Source: Deltaproteobacteria bacterium (GTDB lineage Bacteria; Desulfobacterota; DSM-4660; Desulfatiglandales; Desulfatiglandaceae). Taken from it: a stretch of 17,113 nucleotides of DNA. Position 1 is the stretch's first letter; each line of letters begins with the position of its first letter. Below, piece by piece: positions 7,398-15,124 of this stretch. The notes below the pieces were generated by a model. The model saw only the letters and a program-made list of their open reading frames with translations, ran no database searches and was not told the origin of the DNA. The position numbers were made by a program, and so were the translations under genes. Where the stretch lies: the NCBI GenBank assembly GCA_018644785.1, contig JABGPV010000091.1, positions 1 to 17,113 of the forward strand, given 5' to 3'.

Positions 7398-8588
7398 ATG
7401 AGAGAGGTTGTTATTGTCAGTGCATGCAGGACCCCCGTCGGTGAGTTCGCCGGGTCCCTGAGTGCTGTTTCCGCCACAGATCTCGGGGCGTTGGTCATGA
7501 AGGAGGCCCTTAAACGGGCAGGTGTTGAAAATAAAGATGTTGACGAGGTGATCATGGGTAGCGTGCTGCCCCACGGGCTGGGACAGAATCCGGCCCGCCA
7601 AGCAATGATTCGCGCAGGACTGCCCTGGGATGTGGGGGCCATTACCGTCAATAAAGTCTGCGGTTCGGGTCTCAAAGCGGTGATGCTGGCGGCCCAGGCC
7701 ATTTTGTGCGGTGACGCGGACGTGGTGGTGGCGGGGGGCCAGGAAAACATGAACCTTTGCCCCTACATGCTGAAAAAAGCCAGGACCGGATACCGTATGG
7801 GCAACGGTCAGATGGTGGATGCAATGGTCCATGACGGCCTCTGGGACCACGTAAATGATTTCCACATGGGAATCAGCGCGGAACTGGTGGCGGAAAAATA
7901 TAACATCACTCGTGAAGATTCAGACGTATTTGCCTTGAATTCCTATGAAAAAACATGGCAATCCCAAGAGCAGGGGAAATTCAGCGGAGAGATCGTTCCT
8001 GTTGCGATCCCCAGCCGGAAAGGTGATCCGGTAATCTTTGACACAGATGAAATCCCCACCCGCAAGCCTTTGACCAACATGGAAGGGCTCAAAAAGCTCC
8101 GGCCGGCCTTCAAAAAAGACGGTCTTGTTACCGCCGGGAACGCATCCAAGATCGCTGACGGAGCTTCGGCCCTGGTGGTCATGAGCCGGGAAAAGGCGGA
8201 TGCGCTCGGTTGCAAACCCCTGGTGCGTGTGGGAGCGCAGGGTGCCTCGGGAATGGATATGAAATATGTGCTGGTTGCGCCGATTCTGTCCATACCGAAA
8301 GTCCTGGCAAAGGATGGCCTCACCGTTGATGATATCGATCTCCATGAAATCAATGAGGCGTTCAGTACGTCGTCCATTGCCATCAATCGGGAATTGAACA
8401 TCGATCCTTTAAAAGTGAACGTGCACGGCGGGTCCGTGGCCATCGGACATCCCATCGGCGCCAGTGGCGCCAGGGTGTTGACCACACTGATTCATGCCAT
8501 GAAAGATCGGGGCGCCGGGGTGGGCGAAGCCTCCCTTTGTCTGGGAGGCGGTGAAGCGGTGACGCTGGTGGTTTATAACGAAGCTTAA
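7398..8588 (+). CDS. atoB: Acetyl-CoA C-acetyltransferase (thiolase) 1
   Basis: A 396-residue thiolase of normal length. The ATG at 7398 follows AAAGGGGA (7384-7391); an in-frame TTG at 7380 is too close to that site to be the start. The acyl-accepting cysteine is Cys88 in NKVCGSGLKAV. The other catalytic motifs are NEAF, GGSVAIGHPIGASGAR (catalytic His) and CLGGGEAV (second Cys) near the C-terminus. It catalyses the reversible reaction 2 acetyl-CoA <-> acetoacetyl-CoA + CoA in the cytosol. Next to a crotonase and short-chain dehydrogenase it most likely runs in the cleavage direction as the last step of butyryl-CoA oxidation. It is the first gene of the cluster, with a second thiolase gene 34 bp downstream. 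Confidence 0.92.
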   Translation: MREVVIVSACRTPVGEFAGSLSAVSATDLGALVMKEALKRAGVENKDVDEVIMGSVLPHGLGQNPARQAMIRAGLPWDVGAITVNKVCGSGLKAVMLAAQAILCGDADVVVAGGQENMNLCPYMLKKARTGYRMGNGQMVDAMVHDGLWDHVNDFHMGISAELVAEKYNITREDSDVFALNSYEKTWQSQEQGKFSGEIVPVAIPSRKGDPVIFDTDEIPTRKPLTNMEGLKKLRPAFKKDGLVTAGNASKIADGASALVVMSREKADALGCKPLVRVGAQGASGMDMKYVLVAPILSIPKVLAKDGLTVDDIDLHEINEAFSTSSIAINRELNIDPLKVNVHGGSVAIGHPIGASGARVLTTLIHAMKDRGAGVGEASLCLGGGEAVTLVVYNEA

Positions 8589-8622
8589 ATTAGCATTTGG
8601 AGTAGAAACAGGAGAGATAAGG

Positions 8623-9906
8623 ATGGGAGAAGTAGTCGTTGTTTCAGGAAAGAGAACCGCAGTGGGTACATTCGGAAAGACGCTCAAATCTACGCTGGTG
8701 GTGGACCTTGGGGCTCTGGTGCTGAAAGAAACCCTGAAAAATGTGCAGTTGAAACCGGTGGCCACTGACAATCTGACGCAATTCGAGCCCGACGCACTCA
8801 AAGGTCTCGGTATGATCGATCTTGAGAAACAGACGTACGATTACGATGACGCCTTTCAACCGGTCGAAGTGGACGAAGTCATCATGGGAAACGTGGTGGG
8901 TGCGGCCCAGGGGCAGAACGTGGCGCGCCAGGCCATGATCAAGGCAGGGATCACGAAGGAAACCAGTGCTTTCACATTGAATAAGGTTTGCGCTTCCGGT
9001 ATGAAGGCCATCGCCCTGGCGGCCCAATCCATTGCTGCCGGTCAGGCCGATGTGATTCTGGCAGGGGGTATGGAAAACATGAGCCTCATTCCCTATGCTC
9101 TGCCCGCCGCCCGCTGGGGGGGCCGCATGGGTAACGCGAACCTGGTGGACCTGATGGTTATGGACGGTCTGTTCGAGATTTTTTATGGGTACCACATGGG
9201 CCTTACAGCGGAAAATATCGCGGAGAAATACGGTATTACAAGGGAAGAACAGGATGAACTGGGGGCAATGAGCCACCAGCGTGCCCGGAAAGCTATTCAA
9301 GAGGGGCTTTTTAAAGATGAGATTGCGCCGGTGGTGATACCACAACGGAAAAAGGATCCGCTGATTTTCGATACGGATGAACGGCCCATGGATACCACCG
9401 CGGAGAAAATGGGTAAGCTCAGGCCCGCCTTTAAAAAAGACGGCACCGTGACGGCTGGAAATGCTTCCGGAATCAATGATGCGGCCGCGGCCCTTCTGCT
9501 CATGTCGGAAGAAAAGGCAAAGGACTTGGGGTTGAAACCGCTGGTGAAAATTCGCGCCTTTTCCCATGCGGGGATGGACCCGGCTTACATGGGTCTCGGG
9601 CCCATACCGGCTGTCCGAAAACTCCTGAAAAAAGAAAATCTTGTTATTGAGGATTTTGGTGCCATTGAGTTAAACGAAGCGTTTGCAGCGCAGGCCATTG
9701 CATGTGTGCGGGAGCTTGGATGCGACATGGAAAAAACCAACCCGCTGGGCAGCGGTATTTCCATCGGCCACCCCATCGGGTGTTCCGGCGCGCGCATTAC
9801 TCTGACCCTCATGGGTGAAATGATGCGAAATAACCTTGACCTGGGGTTGGCTTCCCTCTGCATCGGTGGTGGACAGGGGATGGCCATGGTTCTGGAGGCA
9901 TGCTGA
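8623..9906 (+). CDS. Acetyl-CoA acetyltransferase-family thiolase 2 with ~35-residue insertion
   Basis: A 427-residue thiolase. The ATG at 8623 has Shine-Dalgarno AGGAGA (8610-8615). Catalytic elements are intact: Cys123 in NKVCASGMKA, NEAFAAQ, SGISIGHPIGCSGAR and CIGGGQGMAM. Compared with the neighbouring 396-residue thiolase it carries about 35 extra residues between ~41 and 82 (from VQLKPVATDN to DDAFQPVEV), rich in acidic and polar residues, before VDEVIMGNVVG. The insertion is in frame with uninterrupted flanking homology, so it is not a frameshift artefact. Two thiolases in one cluster suggest different chain lengths, branched substrates such as 2-methylacetoacetyl-CoA, or opposite directions; this is inference. 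Confidence 0.9.
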   Translation: MGEVVVVSGKRTAVGTFGKTLKSTLVVDLGALVLKETLKNVQLKPVATDNLTQFEPDALKGLGMIDLEKQTYDYDDAFQPVEVDEVIMGNVVGAAQGQNVARQAMIKAGITKETSAFTLNKVCASGMKAIALAAQSIAAGQADVILAGGMENMSLIPYALPAARWGGRMGNANLVDLMVMDGLFEIFYGYHMGLTAENIAEKYGITREEQDELGAMSHQRARKAIQEGLFKDEIAPVVIPQRKKDPLIFDTDERPMDTTAEKMGKLRPAFKKDGTVTAGNASGINDAAAALLLMSEEKAKDLGLKPLVKIRAFSHAGMDPAYMGLGPIPAVRKLLKKENLVIEDFGAIELNEAFAAQAIACVRELGCDMEKTNPLGSGISIGHPIGCSGARITLTLMGEMMRNNLDLGLASLCIGGGQGMAMVLEAC

Positions 9907-9943
9907 TCTTATCTGAATCTCAATTTTAAGGGAGCGAAATATC

Positions 9944-10732
9944 ATGTCATTTGAAAATATTATCTATGAAGAAGACGGAAATGTGGCGATCATCAAATTT
10001 AACCGGCCCAAGGCTTTGAATGCCATCAATCCTGATGTGTTGGCCGAACTGAGCCAAGCTCTGGACATGATCGAGGCGGGTACCAACGTCAAGGCCCTGG
10101 TCCTCACCGGTGAAGGGGATAAAGCATTTATCGCGGGCGCCGACATCGGCCACATGGCCTCTTTTTCACCCCTGAAGGGCCGGCAGTTTGCGCTGGAAGG
10201 GCAGACACTTCTGTTTCGCCTTGAAGCGCTGCCCATTCCCGTCATTGCCTGTGTTAACGGGTTTGCTCTGGGCGGCGGAACGGAGACGGCCATGGCGTGT
10301 GATTTCATCTATGCCTCTGAAAATGCCAAATTCGGTCAGCCGGAGATAAATCTGGGGGTTATACCCGGGTTCGGCGGCACCCAACGGTTATCCCGCTTGG
10401 TGGGTAAGGCCATGGCCAAGGAACTTTGTATGACAGGCGCCATTATTGGTGCCGGGGAAGCCAAAGAAATAGGCCTTGTCAATAAGGTGTTTCCCGCGGA
10501 TGCCCTGTGGGCGGAAACCATGAAAATCGCCAAGCAGATGGCCGGCAAGGGGAGGGTGTCCATGAAAGCCATCAAGAATTGTATTGATCGCGGTTTTGAA
10601 GTGGATATTCGCACGGGACAGTTTATGGAGGCGGATAATTTCGCTATCTGTTTGTCAAGCCCGGATGGAAAGGAAGGGATGTCGGCATTCTTAGAAAAAC
10701 GGAAGCCCGAATTTAAAGGGGGACTGGTGTAG
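9944..10732 (+). CDS. crt: Enoyl-CoA hydratase / crotonase
   Basis: A 262-residue crotonase-family protein of usual length. The ATG at 9944 is preceded by AAGGGAG (9928-9934). The oxyanion-hole region is IAGADI (63-68) with GFALGGG (106-112). The two acid/base glutamates of hydratases are present: Glu114 in GGGTE (usually GGGCE) and Glu134 in PEINLGVIPGFGGTQRL. It should hydrate crotonyl-CoA (or another short enoyl-CoA) to the 3-hydroxyacyl-CoA. The acyl-CoA dehydrogenase starts only two bases after its stop, so the two are very likely translationally coupled. No 3-hydroxyacyl-CoA dehydrogenase domain is attached, and none is encoded in the window. Confidence 0.93.
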   Translation: MSFENIIYEEDGNVAIIKFNRPKALNAINPDVLAELSQALDMIEAGTNVKALVLTGEGDKAFIAGADIGHMASFSPLKGRQFALEGQTLLFRLEALPIPVIACVNGFALGGGTETAMACDFIYASENAKFGQPEINLGVIPGFGGTQRLSRLVGKAMAKELCMTGAIIGAGEAKEIGLVNKVFPADALWAETMKIAKQMAGKGRVSMKAIKNCIDRGFEVDIRTGQFMEADNFAICLSSPDGKEGMSAFLEKRKPEFKGGLV

Positions 10733-10734
10733 CC

Positions 10735-11880
10735 ATGGATTTCGCATTAACCGAAGAACAGCAGATGGTTCGAGAGATGGCCGCACGCTTTTCCGAGGCC
10801 GAGATTCGACCCAAGGCGGCTGAATTGGATGAAAGCCACGCCCACCCGGCGGATATCATCAACCAGCTGGGTGAGTTGAAAATGCTCGGCATTGCCGTGC
10901 CGGAAGAATACGGCGGCGGCGGCATGGATTATGTCAGTTACGTCCTGGCCCTCATCGAGGTGTCCAAAGGGTGCGCTTCCACCGGTGTGATCATGAGCGT
11001 TAACAATTCGTTGTACTGTTTTCCGGTGTATGCCTATGGCACGGAAGCTCAGAAAATGAAATATCTCAAACCCTGCGCTTCGGGCGAATACCTGGGGTGT
11101 TATGGCTTGACCGAGGCCGGGGCCGGTTCCGACCCGGCAGGCATGCGGACAACCGCCGTCAAAGATGGGGACCAATGGATCATCAATGGTGAGAAGAAAT
11201 TTATCACCAATGGCAATGTGGCACGCTACGCCGTCATAGCAGCGGTGACGGACAAGGAAAAAGGATACAAGGGGATCAGCACCTTTGTGGTGGATCGGGA
11301 AAACACCCCCGGCTTCAAAGTGGGGCGCGTGGAAGAGAAGATGGGTATCCTGGCTTCGGGGACCGCAGAACTGATTTTTGAGGATGCAAGGCTACCGGCG
11401 GATGCCCTGCTGGGAAAAGAAGGGGAAGGGTTCAAGCAGATGCTGACGACTCTGGACGGCGGTCGCATCGGCATCGCTTCCCAGGCCATTGGTATTGGCC
11501 GGTCAGTTCTGGAAGACTCGGTTGAGTACGCCAGGACCCGGGAGCAATTTGGAAAACCCATCAGCGCATTTCAAGCCATCCAGTGGAAACTGGCGGATAT
11601 GGCCACGGAACTGGATGCGGCAGAGCTACTGACGCTCCGAGCGGCCTGGCTGGAAGACCACAAAAAGCCTTATGAAAAGGCCGCAGCCATGGCCAAGATG
11701 TACGCCTCGGATGCGGCCATGAGAGCGTCTGTGGAAGGGGTTCAGATTCTGGGCGGATATGGATACAGCAAGGAATACCCCATGGAGCGCCACATGCGTG
11801 ATGCCAAGATATGCCAGATCTATGAGGGCACCAACGAGATCATGCGTCTGGTGGTGGCAAAAAATCTCATCAAGGGTTGA
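10735..11880 (+). CDS. Short-chain (butyryl-type) acyl-CoA dehydrogenase
   Basis: A 381-residue FAD enzyme of usual length. It starts two bases after the crotonase stop, with its Shine-Dalgarno inside that gene (GGGGGA). It contains the acyl-CoA dehydrogenase signature YGLTEAGAGSDPAG (123-136), the FAD/tetramer segment REQFGKPISAFQAIQWKLAD and GGYGYSKEYPMERHMRDAKI. The catalytic base is Glu364 in IYEGTNEIMR, the position used by short- and medium-chain dehydrogenases (isovaleryl- and long-chain types place it elsewhere). It should oxidise butyryl-CoA to crotonyl-CoA and pass electrons to ETF, which is not encoded here. Placement beside crotonase supports a butyryl-CoA role; isobutyryl-CoA is an alternative. 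Confidence 0.92.
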   Translation: MDFALTEEQQMVREMAARFSEAEIRPKAAELDESHAHPADIINQLGELKMLGIAVPEEYGGGGMDYVSYVLALIEVSKGCASTGVIMSVNNSLYCFPVYAYGTEAQKMKYLKPCASGEYLGCYGLTEAGAGSDPAGMRTTAVKDGDQWIINGEKKFITNGNVARYAVIAAVTDKEKGYKGISTFVVDRENTPGFKVGRVEEKMGILASGTAELIFEDARLPADALLGKEGEGFKQMLTTLDGGRIGIASQAIGIGRSVLEDSVEYARTREQFGKPISAFQAIQWKLADMATELDAAELLTLRAAWLEDHKKPYEKAAAMAKMYASDAAMRASVEGVQILGGYGYSKEYPMERHMRDAKICQIYEGTNEIMRLVVAKNLIKG

Positions 11881-11892
11881 TTATTTGTAATG

Positions 11893-11970
11893 GTTCACGG
11901 GTTTAAATGTTTAAAAGTTCAGAGGTTATAACAACTTTGAACCTTAAACCTTGAACCTTAAACCTTGAAC
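11893..11970 (+). repeat. 14-bp tandem repeats forming a nested imperfect inverted repeat before the mutase gene
   Basis: TTGAACCTTAAACC occurs at 11937-11950 and 11951-11964, with a partial third copy TTGAAC at 11965-11970. The upstream flank is complementary in nested order: GTTCA (11893-11897) with TGAAC (11966-11970), GGTTTAA (11900-11906) with TTAAACC (11958-11964), GTTTAA (11909-11914) with TTAAAC (11944-11949), and GTTC (11917-11920) with GAAC (11939-11942). The structure ends directly against the Shine-Dalgarno AAGGAGG (11971-11977). It could be a transcript-stabilising or attenuating hairpin, or a copy of a dispersed intergenic repeat family. Confidence 0.75.
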
Positions 11971-11982
11971 AAGGAGGCGGTT

Positions 11983-13671
11983 ATGGCCTTGACCTTTAAT
12001 CCTAAGATTTTTCAAGACATTGAAGAAAAGTACAGTTCGTGGAAGAAAAAACTGAATCGGATCTTTACCGCCAGACCGGCACGCTTGGACCGGTTTTCCA
12101 CGGTTTCAGACTGGGAAATCAATGATATGTATACCCCTGCCGACCTGAAAGACCAGGACTTTGACGCCGATATCGGATTTCCCGGAGACTACCCCTTTAC
12201 ACGGGGGGTGCAACCCTCCATGTATCGGGGCCGCCTCTGGACCATGCGCATGTTTGCGGGCCTGGGCAGCGCCATGGATACGAACCAGCGCTTTCATCTC
12301 CTGGTTCGGGAAGGCCAGACCGGCCTTTCCACCGCCTTTGACATGCCCACCCTGATGGGATACGACTCGGATTCCCCCAAGGCCAGGGGAGAATGCGGCA
12401 AATGCGGCGTGGCCATTGATACGTTAAAAGACATGGAGGACCTGTTTTCCGGGCTTCCCATCGACCAAATTACCACCTCCATGACCATCAATCCGCCCGC
12501 TGCCGTCGTCTGGGCCATGTACATCGCCATGGCGGAAAACCGCGGCATCGACCGTAAAGTGTTGGGCGGGACCATTCAAAATGACATGCTGAAGGAATTT
12601 GTTGCTCAAAAAACCTTTATGTGTCCCCCCGAACCGTCTGTTCGCATTGTGACGGACACGGTGGAATTCGGGACCCGCCAGGTGCCGAGGTGGAACACCA
12701 TCAGCATCAGCGGTTATCATATTCGGGAAGCCGGCTCCACAGCGGTGCAGGAATTGGCCTTTACCCTGGCAGACGGTATTGCCTACACGGAAAAAGCCCT
12801 GGAGCGGGGGTTGCATGTGGACGAGTTTGCTCCGCGATTCTCCTTCTTCTTCAATTCCCACCTTGATTTTTTCGAAGAGGTGGCCAAATTCCGGGCTGCC
12901 CGGCGCATGTGGGCCAGGATCATGAAGGATCGGTTCAAGGCGAAAGACCCGAGATCATTGTGGATGCGGTTTCACACCCAGACCGCCGGGTGTTCCCTTA
13001 CGGCCCAGCAGCCCTACAACAACGTGGTGAGAACCGCGCTTCAAGGACTGGCGGCGGTCATGGGGGGAACCCAGTCGCTCCACACCAATTCCCTGGACGA
13101 GGTCTTGGCCATACCCACGGAGGAGGCCGCCACCATCGCGCTCCGGACCCAGCAGATTATCGCGGAAGAATCGGGCGTGGCCAATAGCATTGACCCGCTT
13201 GGGGGGTCTTATTTGGTGGAATCCCTGACCAACCGGATGGAAGAGGAAGCCTTCGAGATCATTCAGAAGATTGATGACATGGGGGGGATGCTGGCAGCCA
13301 TTGAGCAGCATTACCCGCAGTTGGAGATCGCCGATGCGGCCTATCGCTATCAGAAGCAGATCGATGATCGTGAGAAGACCGTTGTGGGGGTGAACAAGTA
13401 CGCCATCGAGAAAGAAGACATCCCCGTGGAAGTATTGGAAATCGACGAGGAACTGGAAACCCTTCAAATCGAAAAGACCAACCGCGTCAAGGAGAGCCGC
13501 GACGGCCAGGCCGTAGTCCGGTGTCTCAAAAGAGTAGGGGAGGCTTGTTCGGGGACTGAAAATGTAATGGAACACCTTATCAATGCGGTCAAAGCCGGCG
13601 CCACTCTTCAGGAAGTCTGCGATGTTTTCAGGGATGTTTTTGGTTCTTACCGGGATCCGGGAATTTACTAA
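11983..13671 (+). CDS. icmA: B12-dependent acyl-CoA mutase large subunit, isobutyryl-CoA mutase type
   Basis: A 562-residue catalytic subunit of the methylmalonyl-CoA mutase family lacking the B12 domain, which is the next gene. The start is the ATG at 11983 behind AAGGAGG (11971-11977); a TTG at 11965 would put that site inside the gene. Numbering runs two ahead of the P. shermanii mutase: His246, Tyr245 and Gln199 match its His244, Tyr243 and Gln197, while CoA-contact residues Arg84, Thr87, Arg89 and Arg285 are kept. Methylmalonyl-CoA mutases hold the substrate carboxylate with Tyr89 and Arg207; here these are Phe91 (MRMFAGLG) and Gln209 (FVAQKTF), as in isobutyryl-CoA mutase. DMPTLMG, FHTQTAGCSLTAQQPYNNVV and the ending also resemble IcmA as I recall it. 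Likely reaction: isobutyryl-CoA <-> butyryl-CoA via an adenosyl radical. Automatic annotation will probably call it methylmalonyl-CoA mutase. Pivalyl-CoA/isovaleryl-CoA is an alternative substrate pair. Confidence 0.9.
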   Translation: MALTFNPKIFQDIEEKYSSWKKKLNRIFTARPARLDRFSTVSDWEINDMYTPADLKDQDFDADIGFPGDYPFTRGVQPSMYRGRLWTMRMFAGLGSAMDTNQRFHLLVREGQTGLSTAFDMPTLMGYDSDSPKARGECGKCGVAIDTLKDMEDLFSGLPIDQITTSMTINPPAAVVWAMYIAMAENRGIDRKVLGGTIQNDMLKEFVAQKTFMCPPEPSVRIVTDTVEFGTRQVPRWNTISISGYHIREAGSTAVQELAFTLADGIAYTEKALERGLHVDEFAPRFSFFFNSHLDFFEEVAKFRAARRMWARIMKDRFKAKDPRSLWMRFHTQTAGCSLTAQQPYNNVVRTALQGLAAVMGGTQSLHTNSLDEVLAIPTEEAATIALRTQQIIAEESGVANSIDPLGGSYLVESLTNRMEEEAFEIIQKIDDMGGMLAAIEQHYPQLEIADAAYRYQKQIDDREKTVVGVNKYAIEKEDIPVEVLEIDEELETLQIEKTNRVKESRDGQAVVRCLKRVGEACSGTENVMEHLINAVKAGATLQEVCDVFRDVFGSYRDPGIY

Positions 13672-13695
13672 AACTGTGATCACAATGAGGGAATT

Positions 13696-14103
13696 ATGAA
13701 ACGGGAACGAAGAATCAGAGTGATGGTTGCCAAACCCGGGTTGGACGGGCATGACCGGGGAGCGAGGATCATCGCGCGGGCCTTCCGCGATGCAGGGTTC
13801 GAGGTGGTCTATACAGGTCTTCACCAGACGCCGGAGGAGATCGTTGGGGCAGCAATTCAGGAAGATGTGGATATGGTGGGGCTGTCCAGTTTGGCCGGCG
13901 CCCACAAATATCTACTCCAGGCGGTTGTGGATCTTCTGCAAGAGAGAGGCGCCGGCGATATCGTGGTTTGCGGCGGCGGCATTATTCCCGATGACGATAT
14001 TAAAAAACTCAAAGCGATCGGGGTCAAGGAAATTTTTACGCCGGGGACAACCCTGGATGTGATTGTCGATTGGGTGCGGGAAAACGTGACGCCGAGAAGA
14101 TAA
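13696..14103 (+). CDS. icmB: B12-binding small subunit of the acyl-CoA mutase
   Basis: A 135-residue stand-alone cobalamin-binding domain, the size expected for mutase small subunits. The ATG at 13696 follows GAGGGA (13687-13692). It carries the base-off/His-on motif DxHxxG as Asp17-Gly-His19-Asp-Arg-Gly22; His19 ligates cobalt. The Rossmann-like B12 fold shows as [10 protein letters not shown] (65-74) and [13 protein letters not shown] (~93-105), ending in [13 protein letters not shown]. It pairs with the large subunit encoded 24 bp upstream to make the active adenosylcobalamin enzyme. The gap to the GTPase gene downstream is 10 bp, indicating one transcript. Confidence 0.93.
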   Translation: MKRERRIRVMVAKPGLDGHDRGARIIARAFRDAGFEVVYTGLHQTPEEIVGAAIQEDVDMVGLSSLAGAHKYLLQAVVDLLQERGAGDIVVCGGGIIPDDDIKKLKAIGVKEIFTPGTTLDVIVDWVRENVTPRR

Positions 14104-14113
14104 GGGCCGGGCT

Positions 14114-15088
14114 ATGAATGATTGGGTTGAAAAAGTGACGAATGGCGATGTGCGGACGGTGGCCCGCCTTATTCGCGATGTGGACGATGGCATGCCCGAG
14201 GTACGGGATGTTTTAAAGGCGCTTTATCCCCATACGGGAAAAGCTTACATCATCGGCATCACCGGCGCGCCGGGCGTGGGGAAAAGCACGCTGGTGGACC
14301 AGATGGTGGCCCATTTGAGAAAGCGGGGGAAAACCGTGGGGGTTCTGGCGGTGGATCCCACCAGTCCTTTCAGTGGGGGGGCGATTCTGGGGGACAGGGT
14401 CCGCATGCAGCGGCACAGCGTCGACCCGGGGGTCTACATCCGATCCCTTGCCACCCGTGGACATTTCGGCGGGTTGACCCAGTCCACCCGAAGCGCCATC
14501 GACATTCTGGATGCCATGGGAAAAGACGTGATCCTGGTGGAAACCGTAGGGGTGGGGCAGGATGAAGTGGACGTGATGCGGAGCGCCCATACCACGGTAA
14601 TTGTGGTCATTCCCGGCATGGGGGATGACATTCAGGCCATCAAGGCGGGGATTCTCGAAGTGGGCGATATTTTTCTGATCAACAAAAGCGATCGTGAAGG
14701 GACCGATAAAACGCTCACTGATTTGCGACTGATGATCGAAATGGATCAGCGGAAATTTGACAGGGGTCTGTGGAAGCCGCCCATCCTCAAAGTGGAGGCC
14801 GTGTTTGATAAAGGGGTGGACGATTTTCTGGATGCGGTGGACCGGCATGCCCAATATCTGGAACAAACCGAGGGTGGCCTTAAATCCAGGCGAAGCCCGG
14901 ACAAGGTACGCCAGGAGATGGTGGACATGATTAAAGCCCGGTTGATTGAGGAAGTGCTGGATAAACTGACGGAAAGCGGGGATTTCGATGGCGCGGTGGA
15001 TGCCATTGTGAAAGGGGACCTGGATCCCTATACCGCGTGTGAAAACCTGGTGTTTCCAGCCCTTGGAGGACTTCCTGCCAGCGGGTAG
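14114..15088 (+). CDS. meaB: MeaB/ArgK-family GTPase, mutase chaperone
   Basis: A 324-residue G3E-type P-loop GTPase. The Shine-Dalgarno AAGGG overlaps the preceding stop codon (14101-14106). It shows Walker A GAPGVGKST (51-59), the DPTSPFSGGAILGDRVRM region (81-98) with the metal-binding Asp, ETVGVGQDEVDV (143-154) typical of MeaB switch III, and the guanine-specificity motif NKSD (190-193). MeaB proteins gate loading of adenosylcobalamin into acyl-CoA mutases and protect them from inactivation or help eject damaged cofactor. Its position directly after both mutase subunits suggests it serves this mutase, playing the part that the fused G domain plays in IcmF. Length and motifs are normal. 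Confidence 0.94.
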   Translation: MNDWVEKVTNGDVRTVARLIRDVDDGMPEVRDVLKALYPHTGKAYIIGITGAPGVGKSTLVDQMVAHLRKRGKTVGVLAVDPTSPFSGGAILGDRVRMQRHSVDPGVYIRSLATRGHFGGLTQSTRSAIDILDAMGKDVILVETVGVGQDEVDVMRSAHTTVIVVIPGMGDDIQAIKAGILEVGDIFLINKSDREGTDKTLTDLRLMIEMDQRKFDRGLWKPPILKVEAVFDKGVDDFLDAVDRHAQYLEQTEGGLKSRRSPDKVRQEMVDMIKARLIEEVLDKLTESGDFDGAVDAIVKGDLDPYTACENLVFPALGGLPASG

Positions 15089-15124
15089 TCCATTTGAGAT
15101 AGCCCATTGGGGAAAGAGCGCTTC

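Noticed and set aside
8644..9567. Long minus-strand frame (307 codons) opposite thiolase 2
   Set aside because: It is a mirror of the thiolase coding strand. It is rich in His, Gln and Arg with no recognisable motif, and the plus-strand frame has full catalytic signatures.
11965..11985. TTG start giving a mutase large subunit six residues longer
   Set aside because: The Shine-Dalgarno AAGGAGG lies inside that extension and is properly spaced for the ATG at 11983.
11983..13671. Naming the large subunit as methylmalonyl-CoA mutase
   Set aside because: The family is right, but the carboxylate-handling Tyr and Arg are replaced by Phe and Gln, and no epimerase or propionyl-CoA carboxylation gene is near.
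12955..13905. Minus-strand frame of 316 codons crossing the mutase large and small subunit genes
   Set aside because: It spans two well-supported genes on the other strand and has no domain or ribosome-binding site; a shadow frame.
14371..14384. Runs of seven G or C (near 14375, 9116 and 1240) as phase-variation tracts
   Set aside because: They sit in intact frames of metabolic and exported genes, are short, and show no sign of alternative frames being used.
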